Source: Zerene cesonia
Taxonomy: Eukaryota > Arthropoda > Insecta > Lepidoptera > Pieridae
Length of the DNA stretch: 64,000 nucleotides
NCBI RefSeq assembly: GCF_012273895.1
Contig: NC_052119.1
Coordinates: 7,635,990-7,699,989 of the forward strand
Direction: 5' to 3'
Each line of letters starts with the position of its first letter. Within the stretch, counting starts at the first letter, position 1. A program made the translations under genes and the position numbers. Positions 50,101 to 60,135 of this stretch are shown here, one piece after another. Under the pieces are notes generated by a model. That model worked only from the letters and a program-made list of their open reading frames with translations. It did not search any database and was not told the origin of the DNA.

Positions 50101-50361
50101 ACATACGGCTAGAATGCGAAATTTTGCACAAACATGAGCTCTCATCTGTGAATAGTTTATGCAGAATCTAAAATCCGCAGCATCGGGCGTGATGCATTAA
50201 CCTCCGCCAGTGGGCTTAGAGCAAGGAACACCACGGATTTCACTTGACAAATACATTTTCTATAATTTCAATTAGTGTTTTAATTATTAGTACATTTCAT
50301 TTTAACTGTTTTTAACCCGTATTTTTTGACTTAGTGTATTATTCCAATGTTAAATCAAAAT

Positions 50362-50396
50362 CCTTCATTACAATATACAATATATTGTAATGAAGG
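50362..50396. repeat. 16-bp perfect hairpin, 3-base loop
   Basis: Arms CCTTCATTACAATATA and its exact reverse complement, loop CAA. Function unknown. Confidence 0.75.
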
Positions 50397-50906
50397 TATC
50401 TGTCTATTTCCATAAATAAAATTAGAATTTAACGTTGTTTTAATACTATAGTAGTGTTTAAAATTATGAATCTGCTCTCACTATTAAATAAACCTCGTAA
50501 CATAATATTTCCTTTTTTTATTAATTTTGAAAAATTATAAATGCCTATAATACAATTAAATCCTAAACTTAAATGCAATTCTAATCCACCTAATCTTTAA
50601 TAAAAAAAACCTTAAAAGGCAATCCCAAAAACACGTTAAATATGGTTCACACAGCACACATCCCCGGGGCATGTCTACTATCCGACGGGATAATACGGGG
50701 ATTTTTACGGAAACCTTTCCTAAGCCAACACTAAAATGCTTAAAATTTAAATTAAAAATTCGGAAAAAAGACGGCGGTCGGAGCGCACCGTGTAGACTTG
50801 TTTTATCGTAATATGAAATCCCAGGATTAGCTTACCCTTCATGTAAGGATTGCCTCTTAATTTTGGTTCTTGAAAATGTACATTTTATTTGCAAGAAAAA
50901 GTATGG

Positions 50907-51146
50907 TTTTTACACGCTTTTTATTAGCTTCACCTGTATGTTTGTTTGTAACCGACTTCTTTGGGCGCGATTTTGACCCACTTTAAACGGCCAGATTTCG
51001 TTCAAACTTTGTAGATTTATTGAGGACCGATGACAATACACTAATTTGATAAAATTATTCTATTTTTCAATTTGCAAAATATGTTTTCTATTTTTTAGTT
51101 CGGTTTTCTATAAAAGCGTGTTTTTTAGTTTTTTTTAACTATTATT
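50907..51146 (+). repeat. Interspersed family L
   Basis: Co-linear with 62116-62370 almost base for base. It has a 10-bp inverted repeat, ACACGCTTTT (50912-50921) and AAAAGCGTGT (51112-51121), near its ends. It includes GGCCAGATTTCGTTCAAAC and TGAGGACCGATGACAATAC. Confidence 0.8.
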
Positions 51147-52503
51147 TGTCCTTCAAAAATCAGTAGGTAATGTATTAAATTTTATAATGAGAAATGATTG
51201 GTTTGTGAATTTATTTCACTATGGTTTATTTTATAAATTGATTATAAAGCTATTACATATTTAAGAATATTGCAATAGAATTGTACATTTATTCAATTCA
51301 TACATTTACTTTCCATTAATTGAACATTTCTGTAATAGGAATACAATAATACTCTGTAGTACGAACTACAGAGAAATAATTTAATGGAAGGACGACCTTC
51401 CATTAACTTAATTTTATTTCTTCTATGGTTCTTGTCTTAATATGATATTGTAATCCAAAAATGAAATTCGATTCTTCAGGTCCTTCTAGGAATTATAAGC
51501 GGTTGGTTAAATTCGTTCAAATTTGATTTAAATATAATGAAAAATAGTAATTTATACTTCGAGCATAAAATTATTCTCTTTTTAGAAATATTCCTGTTGC
51601 TTATAAGCTGTGTCTACACCCACCCGCCTATTTCTATGAACATTCATTCTGCTAAAATGAAAGTAGGGCCTTAATCACCTTTTCATAATACAACAAGATT
51701 GTTTCATGTTTATTTATGAAGCACTTATACATAAACCAAAATATACCTAGCAATAAAATAAGAAAGGCAGTAAGAAATGTGTCACGCTTAGAATATATTA
51801 TTCTGAAACAACATGACAATATTATGACGGAATATATCCCGTAGTCACGAGCGAAAAAAGTATCATGAATTCTATAAGCGGTCAGAATGAGATTTATCTT
51901 TGAGAACATTGTTATTTGGTGTATGTATTTATTTATTTAAGCTACTATTCTTTTTTAATTTATCTACGATTATGATCACGTCATATATATACATATGTAC
52001 AGCGATGCTGCTCGAGTTGATCCGGAAAAGAATAAAAAAACATGTATAGATAGTTTAGTAATTCCGAAGTTTTTTTTTCTATTTATTGTCTCATTTATTA
52101 TCAATCTATACATATATTTAAATAACATATCGTTAGGTTGCACTATTTTCATACTATTCCCGTAAAGGAACAAACCTGTAATGTGATACAACATAACAAC
52201 AATTCCACGTGTAAAACATGGGAGAGGCAAAACTGTGCTAATTTAAGACAATTCGGGGACAAGCCTCAATGTATTTTAATTTGTTTTTACGACTCATAAA
52301 ACACCGACGAAATGAAAATTATATCACGCGACATGAACTGCAATTACATTAAGTGTAGGGAATTGGGGCAGACGAAATTACCAAATTGCTCTTAATTTAG
52401 ACGATGCTTTAATTACTCCCAACAATTAAACACAGCGCAAGTTTACTAACGATTAAGTGCTTAATAAATAGTGCCGTAGAATATAATGGTTTACTCGTAT
52501 TCC
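51147..52503. other. Non-coding or unknown; downstream of the 52504 gene
   Basis: Two hairpins at 51352-51406. An ATG-started 85-codon minus frame at 51652-51909 has a hydrophobic segment but no known family and is not called. A minus-strand ATTAAA near 52410 could serve the 52504 gene. Confidence 0.35.
51352..51406. repeat. Two tandem hairpins with the same ACGA loop
   Basis: Arms CTCTGTAGT / ACTACAGAG (51352-51373) and TTAATGGAAGG / CCTTCCATTAA (51381-51406), each around an ACGA loop. Confidence 0.7.
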
Positions 52504-53181
52504 TCATGTCTTATAGAACTTATATTTCTTCAAAAAGTCTTTACGGTATTTCTTTGTTTTTTTCTCGCGTAGATTTTTGAGAAACTTCTCGGCGGGATCT
52601 AGACTTTTCGCCTCGATTACTGGTGTTGGAAGCCTGGCTCTAGTAAGAAGACCTTGTAACGCTTGAAGTAAAAATGAAATGAGTGACATCGACACTACTA
52701 TATTGATTGGATCGAAGCCAATGGAATGATGGTGGTAGGTAGGCACTCCAAAATTTGCACTAGCACTGACTCCATATCCTGTAGCAGGATAGACACCGCC
52801 GAAACTTCGAGAGCTAGTTTCTTCTTTGATTTCGCTCACTATTGGAGATTCAATTTGATACACAGAGTTTTTAATATTGTCTTCCACGTCATCGTTTTTA
52901 TTTTTTCCAGGTGAGGTTTCAATTTCCTGGTTTTGATTCAAACGAAACTTCTGCAAAACTATTTTCGCATTTGTTTCAATTTTATTCAGCAAGTTATTTA
53001 TTTTCGCGCTCTGTTCTTTCACTCCTTTCGATATTAGATCCTTCAGCTTTTGTATCGGCGTTCGAATTTCGTTGGTCATTTCCGATCGCACATTTATTAT
53101 AAGAAATGTCGTTATTATCACAACCGATAGTAGCGTCATTGCTACGACAACGGTTTTTGTTACACAGAATTTAATAAACAT
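52504..53181 (-). CDS. Unknown insect protein, membrane-anchored or secreted, 225 aa
   Basis: ATG at 53181, stop TGA at 52504-52506. Residues 10-31 are strongly hydrophobic (signal peptide or anchor). 34-85 are rich in K, E, I and L in a helix or coiled-coil pattern. 88-125 are acidic and polar. 126-149 are Gly/Ala/Tyr/Ser-rich, followed by HHH at 150-152. GFDPINIVVSMSLISFLLQA (155-174) starts a second hydrophobic segment, then RLPTPVIEA. The tail 200-225 is very basic. The GFDPINIV...LPTP region looks like a conserved core and resembles small uncharacterised insect proteins as I recall them, but I cannot name it. The frame is open upstream to 53273, so the true start may come from splicing of the exon candidate at 53315-53494, which would give about 297 aa. 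Orphan neighbour; no operon logic applies. Confidence 0.65.
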   Translation of the reverse strand: MFIKFCVTKTVVVAMTLLSVVIITTFLIINVRSEMTNEIRTPIQKLKDLISKGVKEQSAKINNLLNKIETNAKIVLQKFRLNQNQEIETSPGKNKNDDVEDNIKNSVYQIESPIVSEIKEETSSRSFGGVYPATGYGVSASANFGVPTYHHHSIGFDPINIVVSMSLISFLLQALQGLLTRARLPTPVIEAKSLDPAEKFLKNLREKKTKKYRKDFLKKYKFYKT

Positions 53182-53314
53182 TAACGTGTGATAAATTCGA
53201 TAACCAAATGGCTTGAACTTCCACAGGATGGTATTTATAAAGAGAATCAATTCGAGGTTCGCTGCCCATTATAATGACATGTCTAGGAGATCTCAAGTTC
53301 ATGGGTGTTATTAC

Positions 53315-53494
53315 CTTGACATTTGCTCTAGCTGAGCATAGCCATATCACTATTGTTTGGAGAAAGAATAGGGAAAATGTTTCGGTAATTGATTGTTTAC
53401 CAATTTGTAAAATTAATATTAATAGTAGCGCTTTCTTTGAAATAACTTTGCTTTTCACTTGTCTTACATTTTTCAACATAATTTTCTGAACCAT
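53315..53494 (-). CDS. Possible first exon of the 52504 gene
   Basis: An ATG at 53494 with A at -3 and G at +4 opens 60 codons: a basic start (MVQKIMLKNVRQVKSK) and a long hydrophobic stretch ending in CSARANVK. A consensus donor AAG|GTAATA follows at 53315/53314 in phase 0. Acceptors after 53218 (GGAAG) and 53212 (TCAAG) are in phase 0 with the downstream frame and give introns of 97 or 103 bases. The frame stays open to 53171, overlapping the next CDS. Splicing is inferred. Without it this could be a separate small ORF or chance. Confidence 0.35.
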
Positions 53495-54560
53495 AATTGT
53501 ACCTATATCAGTGTATATCGTATATCGTCTGTTTTTACATTAATGAATCGGCAGAACATAACATTTTAATAGTATTTGAAGCAAGTCTACCAAGGCATAT
53601 TCTCTATGTCTACTAACTATCTATTTGTTTGGTATGATAAAAATAAACTACGTGAACAACTTTCGGCAAGCTATCAGCGCATTTATAAAATAACAATATT
53701 TCATAGAAGAGCTCTTGGGTATCTGATTTTTATTAGATAGGTGAACGTAGATCTACCTATTACAGACTGCCTTCGTTACTATCTTTATTAACATTATTAT
53801 TAACAAAAGTGCGTTTGTTAATTAGACACTTTCGCATCAAATTTTGGATTTTTAATGATTTTACGATTTGATTTTTCTGTCTGCGGATAGTAAAAAAAAG
53901 AGACGCGGTGCAACATTTCATATCCAAGGAATTCCGTTGTCTACGCAAGCGAAGCCGCCGCCGGTAGCTAGCTTTATTTTAAATGTAGCTTTAGACTACG
54001 ACACCTACATCGAACGATTATAATAACATCACACTCATGCGCGTGTGAGCTCCAGGAATGAATAAGAGACATTCGTTGTTTTTTACTAGGTAAGGCAAAG
54101 ACTACCAATTTAGAATGTATATAGCAGCGTAACGTTATATAGTAATGTAGTTCCTAATTAGTATTATGTGCCAGCTGTGTAAGCTGTAACATTATAAATA
54201 ATAATGATTAAAGAAATAAAAATCATACTAGGATTACACAGGCTTCGTAACTACATAGCATCTACCACTACCAACAATATGAATAACTCATTTAATATTA
54301 GTTACACCAACATTGAATAAAATCTAGATTCATAAAATTTACAGTATAATGAGAATACAGTGTGATGAAAATATTTAAAAGCTTTCTAAACTCCATCCTT
54401 ATTAATTTTAAAAACTTCGTGAACGCGTAAACACATCACTATCGGCTTTTGGTACATTATTATTTTTAAAGAAAATTTGTCTATGAAATTCAATGAAATC
54501 GAAATCGCAATTATGAAAAAAAATTAACAAAATATTCGACAGGACAAAGGACGGACTTAT
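53495..54560. other. No supported gene; small LINE scrap
   Basis: 53938-53975 has CGCAAGCGAAGCCGCCGCCG and GTAGCTAGCT, a family D head on the minus strand. The rest is AT-rich with nothing recognised. The promoter of the 52504 gene probably lies just right of 53494 but no TATA or initiator is clear. Confidence 0.4.
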
Positions 54561-54568
54561 TTAAAACA

Positions 54569-54694
54569 GCGCCCTCTATTGTGTACACTCAAATTTATCA
54601 AAAGAAGTGTCCAAATTTTTCATTGTAAGATATACTGGAAACGCTAGATGGCGCAGTTAATACCATGCGCAGAAGCATCTAGTGAGCGCCATCT
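54569..54694. promoter_or_regulatory. Cluster of three CTCF-like motifs
   Basis: AGAGGGCGC on the minus strand at 54569-54577, AGATGGCGC on the plus strand at 54646-54654 and AGATGGCGC on the minus strand at 54686-54694. All fit the insect/vertebrate CTCF core AGRKGGCGC (established motif). The last two are convergent. Occupancy is inference; the repeats could instead belong to an undescribed element. Confidence 0.4.
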
Positions 54695-56099
54695 AGAGAA
54701 ATACTTCAGTACTAGTTAAATCTAACCATTCATTTAATAATTCAAACAGTAAGTTAAAGATGGCAGAGAACAAATTCAGCTTAGTAATATAGTCGATGAA
54801 AGCAAATTTAAAAATCTAGCAAGTCTTAAGAAACAAGAAAAGAAATATACGGTCCGATATATAAAAATGTATTTTCTCTAGCCTTCAGATTTTCATTTTA
54901 TTCCAAATTTACTTTATAGGAATCCACGAAGGCGCGGCGCTGTTATCGCCTAAAATAATGTTGTCAGTATTAAATACCCTCAGAGTTTAGAAAAATAGAT
55001 GTGAAAGAGGGTTGAGTATGAATGTTTATTTATTTATTATTTATTTATTTTGCGCAAGAGTGTCGAAAAGTTAGAGAACAATTATTATAGCTTTATCTAT
55101 CCATCATGTAAGGATTTAGTTTTTTAGCACCCATAATCCAATTGGTAATGGTGTGTGAAGTGTAAATTGCCTACACATCTTTATATAATTAGGAATTTAA
55201 TTCAACGACAAGTTCTAAGTCGCTGTAGTAGAAGGTCAACTGGTAACCTTTTCTACAATATGACCAGCCTCCTTCGCTGTGGACATCTTTCGCGTCATAA
55301 ATTTAAACATAAAAGAAAACAAAGTTCAAAATACGGTCTGTTCCGAAATGCAATTCTTGATGTTAAAATTAAATATAAATCTTCAACTAAAAAAGCTCAC
55401 TGACGCTACTGGGAGGGAGATATCACACGCCATTTTAACATCGGACCAAACGACCACAATTTTCAATCAAACACAAAAAAAACACGTCAATCAGAAACTG
55501 AAAAGCATCAGTTTTTATTTACCTAAACGTGACTTCGTATAAGAAGTTCGTTTGCTCCACCACAGTTCGTAAACCTCATTTTCTCCGTCTGTTTTTCGTT
55601 ATTTTCCACGATCGGAATAAAATGTTCTTAAATACAGTACATGTTGACTGTTCATAAGATCACGTCCTTGTAATATTTCCCTACCCTTATTAAATCCTTA
55701 AGTAAACAGCGTTATCTTGATGCATAATTACAGAAGGGCGGAAGGGACGCTTACAAAGTGGGAAGAGGTAAGTACAAATAGCTGATCCCCGATATTAATT
55801 CCCTTTTAGTCGCAACGTAGTCATTTTTACTAACAGAGCTAATTGGGAAGTGTCAAGACAGAGGCGGCTGTGGAGTCGTAATATTTTATTGTATTTAAAT
55901 TAATATTGATGTTAAATTATTCATATTAATCTAGTTCTTTGTGTGCACTACATTAATTACTTACTAATTTTAATGTAATAATATTTAAGCCAAGATGAAA
56001 CTTCATGATAAAAAAAAATAACCATGTCAATTGGCGGATCCGATAATTAATTCACCTTCATGTTTTGGTTCAATCTTCCTATTTTTATTTATTTTCAAA
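54695..56099. other. No supported gene
   Basis: A (TTTA)n-like run lies at 55020-55050. Plus frames at 55155-55403 and 55279-55542 overlap each other and have no recognised domain. Confidence 0.4.
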
Positions 56100-56190
56100 C
56101 ATCTATGTTTTTCTTTTTTAATTTTTAGTTTTATAGCATTGAAATGCTTTATAAATGAGAAATTTTGAAAGAATAGAAAAAATTTGATCA
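56100..56190 (-). repeat. SINE family G, tail and body, head lost in gap
   Basis: On the minus strand: TGATCAAATTTTTTCTATTC, a body and an A-rich tail ending beside a 14-base repeat CATCTATGTTTTTC (56100-56113) that recurs at 57262-57275. The body recurs at 46355. 56155-56190 is the exact inverse of 57229-57264. Confidence 0.55.
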
Positions 56191-57190
56191 NNNNNNNNNN
56201 NNNNNNNNNNNNNNNNNNNNNNNNNNNNNNNNNNNNNNNNNNNNNNNNNNNNNNNNNNNNNNNNNNNNNNNNNNNNNNNNNNNNNNNNNNNNNNNNNNNN
56301 NNNNNNNNNNNNNNNNNNNNNNNNNNNNNNNNNNNNNNNNNNNNNNNNNNNNNNNNNNNNNNNNNNNNNNNNNNNNNNNNNNNNNNNNNNNNNNNNNNNN
56401 NNNNNNNNNNNNNNNNNNNNNNNNNNNNNNNNNNNNNNNNNNNNNNNNNNNNNNNNNNNNNNNNNNNNNNNNNNNNNNNNNNNNNNNNNNNNNNNNNNNN
56501 NNNNNNNNNNNNNNNNNNNNNNNNNNNNNNNNNNNNNNNNNNNNNNNNNNNNNNNNNNNNNNNNNNNNNNNNNNNNNNNNNNNNNNNNNNNNNNNNNNNN
56601 NNNNNNNNNNNNNNNNNNNNNNNNNNNNNNNNNNNNNNNNNNNNNNNNNNNNNNNNNNNNNNNNNNNNNNNNNNNNNNNNNNNNNNNNNNNNNNNNNNNN
56701 NNNNNNNNNNNNNNNNNNNNNNNNNNNNNNNNNNNNNNNNNNNNNNNNNNNNNNNNNNNNNNNNNNNNNNNNNNNNNNNNNNNNNNNNNNNNNNNNNNNN
56801 NNNNNNNNNNNNNNNNNNNNNNNNNNNNNNNNNNNNNNNNNNNNNNNNNNNNNNNNNNNNNNNNNNNNNNNNNNNNNNNNNNNNNNNNNNNNNNNNNNNN
56901 NNNNNNNNNNNNNNNNNNNNNNNNNNNNNNNNNNNNNNNNNNNNNNNNNNNNNNNNNNNNNNNNNNNNNNNNNNNNNNNNNNNNNNNNNNNNNNNNNNNN
57001 NNNNNNNNNNNNNNNNNNNNNNNNNNNNNNNNNNNNNNNNNNNNNNNNNNNNNNNNNNNNNNNNNNNNNNNNNNNNNNNNNNNNNNNNNNNNNNNNNNNN
57101 NNNNNNNNNNNNNNNNNNNNNNNNNNNNNNNNNNNNNNNNNNNNNNNNNNNNNNNNNNNNNNNNNNNNNNNNNNNNNNNNNNNNNNNNNN
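56191..57190. other. Assembly gap, 1000 N placeholder
   Basis: Exactly 1000 Ns between 36-bp inverted repeats. The true missing length may be only tens of bases if the sequence is one tRNA-like hairpin. Confidence 0.95.
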
Positions 57191-57275
57191 ACGGTTAGGC
57201 AAGATACGCAGGTTCGAATCCTGCCTCGTGATCAAATTTTTTCTATTCTTTCAAAATTTCTCATCTATGTTTTTC
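57191..57275 (+). repeat. tRNA-like 3' half, SINE head or broken tRNA gene
   Basis: GCAGGTTCGAATCCTGC forms a perfect T-arm with B box GGTTCGAATCC, followed by an acceptor-like CTCGTGA, then TCAAATTTTTT with a pol III terminator-like T run. The 5' half would be in the gap. The variable region (AAGATAC) is long for a standard tRNA and anticodon assignment is not possible, so I favour a tRNA-derived SINE head over a functional tRNA. Confidence 0.5.
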
Positions 57276-57387
57276 ATTACATTATATACATGTCACTTAT
57301 CACATACCTACCCTATTAAAATAGCTTAGCTGTATTATAAAGGTGAATCAAATATGTATTTTGAATAGTTCGGCCGCTATTTTTACT

Positions 57388-57551
57388 ATCCTACTCCTAC
57401 CAATATTATAAATGCGAAAGTTTGTAAGGATGTGTGTACATTTCACGCAAAAACTACTGAACCGATTGGAATGAAATTTAGCAATAACATGTAGACAACT
57501 TCCTACGGGATATAGACTGTACGCGGATGAAACCGCGGGGCGCAGCTAGTT
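57388..57551 (-). repeat. RTE-like LINE 3' end (family C)
   Basis: The minus strand begins ACTAGCTGCGCCCCGCGGTT and ends AACTTTCGCATTTATAATAT with a TAGGA-type tail. The middle CCCGTAGGAA block is joined to a shortened segment. Confidence 0.7.
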
Positions 57552-58813
57552 TACTGTATTATAAAAAAACAACACTTGTGAAAATCTTTTCACAATTAGT
57601 TGTAGGTGAGAGCTACTCCAATAATTACTGTTCCATAACAGACAACACTGTGAAAACGTTAAGAATAAAAAATTCTTCATTATGTCCAGTTTATCAGTTG
57701 TGTTTATCAATGGGCGTGGTCTAGTAAATTTTTATTACATACTAAAACAGATGTAATTTTACATAGTGTCAATAGAAAACGGTGTTTACCATCATGGATT
57801 TAAGGTACAAAATTAAATTGGATGTGAAAAGTTGTTAAGGTGTTTCAATGTCAGGTATTTTTAAAAGCAAACTATGGTGTTATAACGATTTTAGATTTAT
57901 TAGTAGGAAGGTATTATATTCTCAAACGCAATTAATTCGAAATTAAGACGTTGGAGTATTTAAACCCCTTCCTTTAGACGATTATTTGATTAATTGTTTT
58001 ATAGTTTTGAAGCAGTGTATCTTAAAACTATTTTTGATGTTATAAAGTTGTATGGCTAATTAAAGTTTTCGTATAATTTATTGCTTAATTTATAACACAT
58101 ACATTAAAATTTTGATATCTACCATTGAAATTTTAGTATATAAGTACAAGTTCTATATTATACAAGACGAGCAATTTTTGTTCCTAGTTTTTTTCCATTT
58201 CCAAAAATCTAGATTTTTCTGTAGTCATTTAAAGAAGTCACAAGCAATAAAACATTTTATTTGTATAACGGTGATTACATTCGTATTTTAAAACGGTTTT
58301 TTAAATCATAAATAAACCGATTCGAATTACGTTTTACCAACTAGCTATGATAAGATCAGTAAATGTAATCCGCTGTTTTCAATTTACGGGCAGTTGTTGT
58401 TAAAAATAATTTAAAAAGCAATTAAAATGCGACATAAATCCTTCAGCCGAAACTAGCGGGTAAAATAATTTATAAAACAAAGCCTATAAACTTTTTGTTG
58501 CAACATTTTTTAATTATATTGGATAGTAAAAGCTGCAATTAATGTTATACAAATTCTTGAACCATTGAAAAAACGAATATTGAACCATTCGGAATCATTT
58601 GATTTGAAAATTTAATTAAAATATGTATAATCAATTGCCTCATTGGTTTTATAGCTAAGATGTTAAATACAGATTCAGGACCTGAATTGAGGTAAAAGTG
58701 AATGTGACAAATTAAAAAATCTACTTTAAAATTCCTTATATTTAGGGTAACCTAACTTTTTATTTGTAGGTGTATCTTTTGATATATTTTTCAATTACAA
58801 TAATGAGTTATAA
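57552..58813. other. AT-rich stretch, nothing recognised
   Basis: No gene, RNA or repeat family identified. Confidence 0.45.
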
Positions 58814-59018
58814 CATCCTACTAATATTATAAATGCGTAAGTTTGTAAGGATGTGTGTGTGTTTGTTGCTCTTTCACGCAAAAACTACTGAACCAATTGC
58901 AACGAAATTGGGTACGTAGACAGCTGGACAACTGGAATAACATATAGGCAACTTTTTATCCCGATATTCCCACGGGATACGGACTTACGCGGGTGATACC
59001 GCGGGTCGCAGTAACTAA
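58814..59018 (-). repeat. RTE-like LINE 3' end (family C)
   Basis: The minus strand contains ACCCGCGTAAGTCCGTATCC, GATATTCC's complement, ATTGGTTCAGTAGTTTTTGC and the TTTATAATATTAGTAGGATG end. A good copy. Confidence 0.75.
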
Positions 59019-59700
59019 TAACTATCATATAATCTTTACTAGCCCTTTCAAGTTCTAGACCAACTTTACGCAAAAAAGTAACGCGCATTTCCTTTTATCT
59101 CTTACACAATTGTTAAACATCAAACCAGTCTGGTTTTGTCTTCAAACGAATCAAGTTCCTTTTTATATCTTTTCCATATCTTATGTACAGGTGAAGATAG
59201 GCAGGTGTGTTTGTTTAGCCAGTAATAGTCCAATTAATTTCGTTTATGCCGCGTTTTGTAATACTGGGAATTTCTGTTATTGTTTAGAGGCGTAATTTAT
59301 TTTATTACTTCGGAATATATTGCGGGGCGGTTGCTTTTATTGAGCTGTAAAGATATTTGTTTTGGAGAATTTTTGGGTTAATTATGATGTTGGCTACGTT
59401 TGTTACGGTAAAATAGTGAATGATTTAATGTGTTTTATTGTCCTAATATTCACATTAAAATTCATACAAGACCTACCTTAGTACCAATATGGCAGAGCTT
59501 TACACCTAAAAGGTGACTAGAAAACAAAGTGAATGGTCGCAAGAATACAACACATATACTTTTTTAGACTTGATGTAAGTTTATGAAGATTGTCTGTGTT
59601 GTGTAAGTTGTATTTATCTTCTTACCAATTAATTAATTCTTGCCAAAGTCCTCCGAAACGACCAAGTTTTATAAGATTTTGTGTCCATATGCTGCATCGT
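59019..59700. other. No gene recognised
   Basis: A 61-codon plus frame at 59110-59295 has no recognisable feature. Nothing else is seen. Confidence 0.4.
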
Positions 59701-60023
59701 ATATCAGAACAATCGCAAGCAGTGGTGGCTCAGTGGTGAGGACCTCGGACTTAAAATCGACAAGTCGAGGTTCGAGACCAGGCGAGCGCGCAGAAAATAA
59801 ATTGATTTTTCAATTTATCTGCGTATGAGTAACTTCACCACTGCTCAAAGCGGTGAAAAAACATCGTGAGGAAACCGGCATGTCTAGCAATCAAATGTTC
59901 GACAACGTGTGACATCTGCCAACCCGCATTTGGCCAGCGTACTGGATTATGGCCTGAACCCTCATAAGAGGCCTGTGTCCCTGCAGTGGGAACATATAAG
60001 GGCTGATGATGATATCAGAACAA
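59701..60023 (+). repeat. SINE family B, intact, with 12-bp target-site duplication
   Basis: Flanking ATATCAGAACAA occurs at 59701-59712 and 60012-60023. The element begins AGCAGTGGTGGCTCAGTGGT, has B box GGTTCGAGACC, the GAGGAAACCGGCATGTC middle and the tail AGTGGGAACATATAAGGGC with GAT units. Same structure as 34637-34953 on the other strand. Confidence 0.9.
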
Positions 60024-60135
60024 CGTTTCCTGTATTTACTAGTTGATTGATATTCAGTTTCCCTGAAACGTGGAATCCTATTTTCCTGTCGGTTTCTAAA
60101 TACGGTAAATAAAAAAACATAGTATATAAAAATCA

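Larger units (their letters stand above)
42684..50906. other. 8-kb stretch without supported genes
   Basis: AT-rich. It holds a 50-bp palindrome (43760), a possible polyadenylated-type remnant at about 44120-44400 (GTAATAAATC then a T run), an RTE-like scrap near 45490-45540 (ATCAAAATCGGTCAACCC), a family G SINE body (46355), a promoter-like patch near 46960-47050 (GCCGCCATTTTCG, TGACAGCTGACG) and a hairpin (50362). Short open frames at 45569-45800 and 49430-49657 are unrecognised. Confidence 0.4.

Noticed and set aside
51652..51909. 85-codon ATG-started minus ORF with a hydrophobic segment
   Set aside because: Could be a small membrane protein, but hydrophobic runs are common in AT-rich translations and there is no family or transcript evidence.
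57191..57231. A functional tRNA gene
   Set aside because: Only the T-arm and a likely acceptor strand are visible, the variable region is abnormal and the flanking body recurs as a repeat at 46355, so a SINE head is more likely.
56027..57329. Long open frames of 381-402 codons
   Set aside because: They run through the third N block; the readable parts translate a SINE and a tRNA-like sequence.
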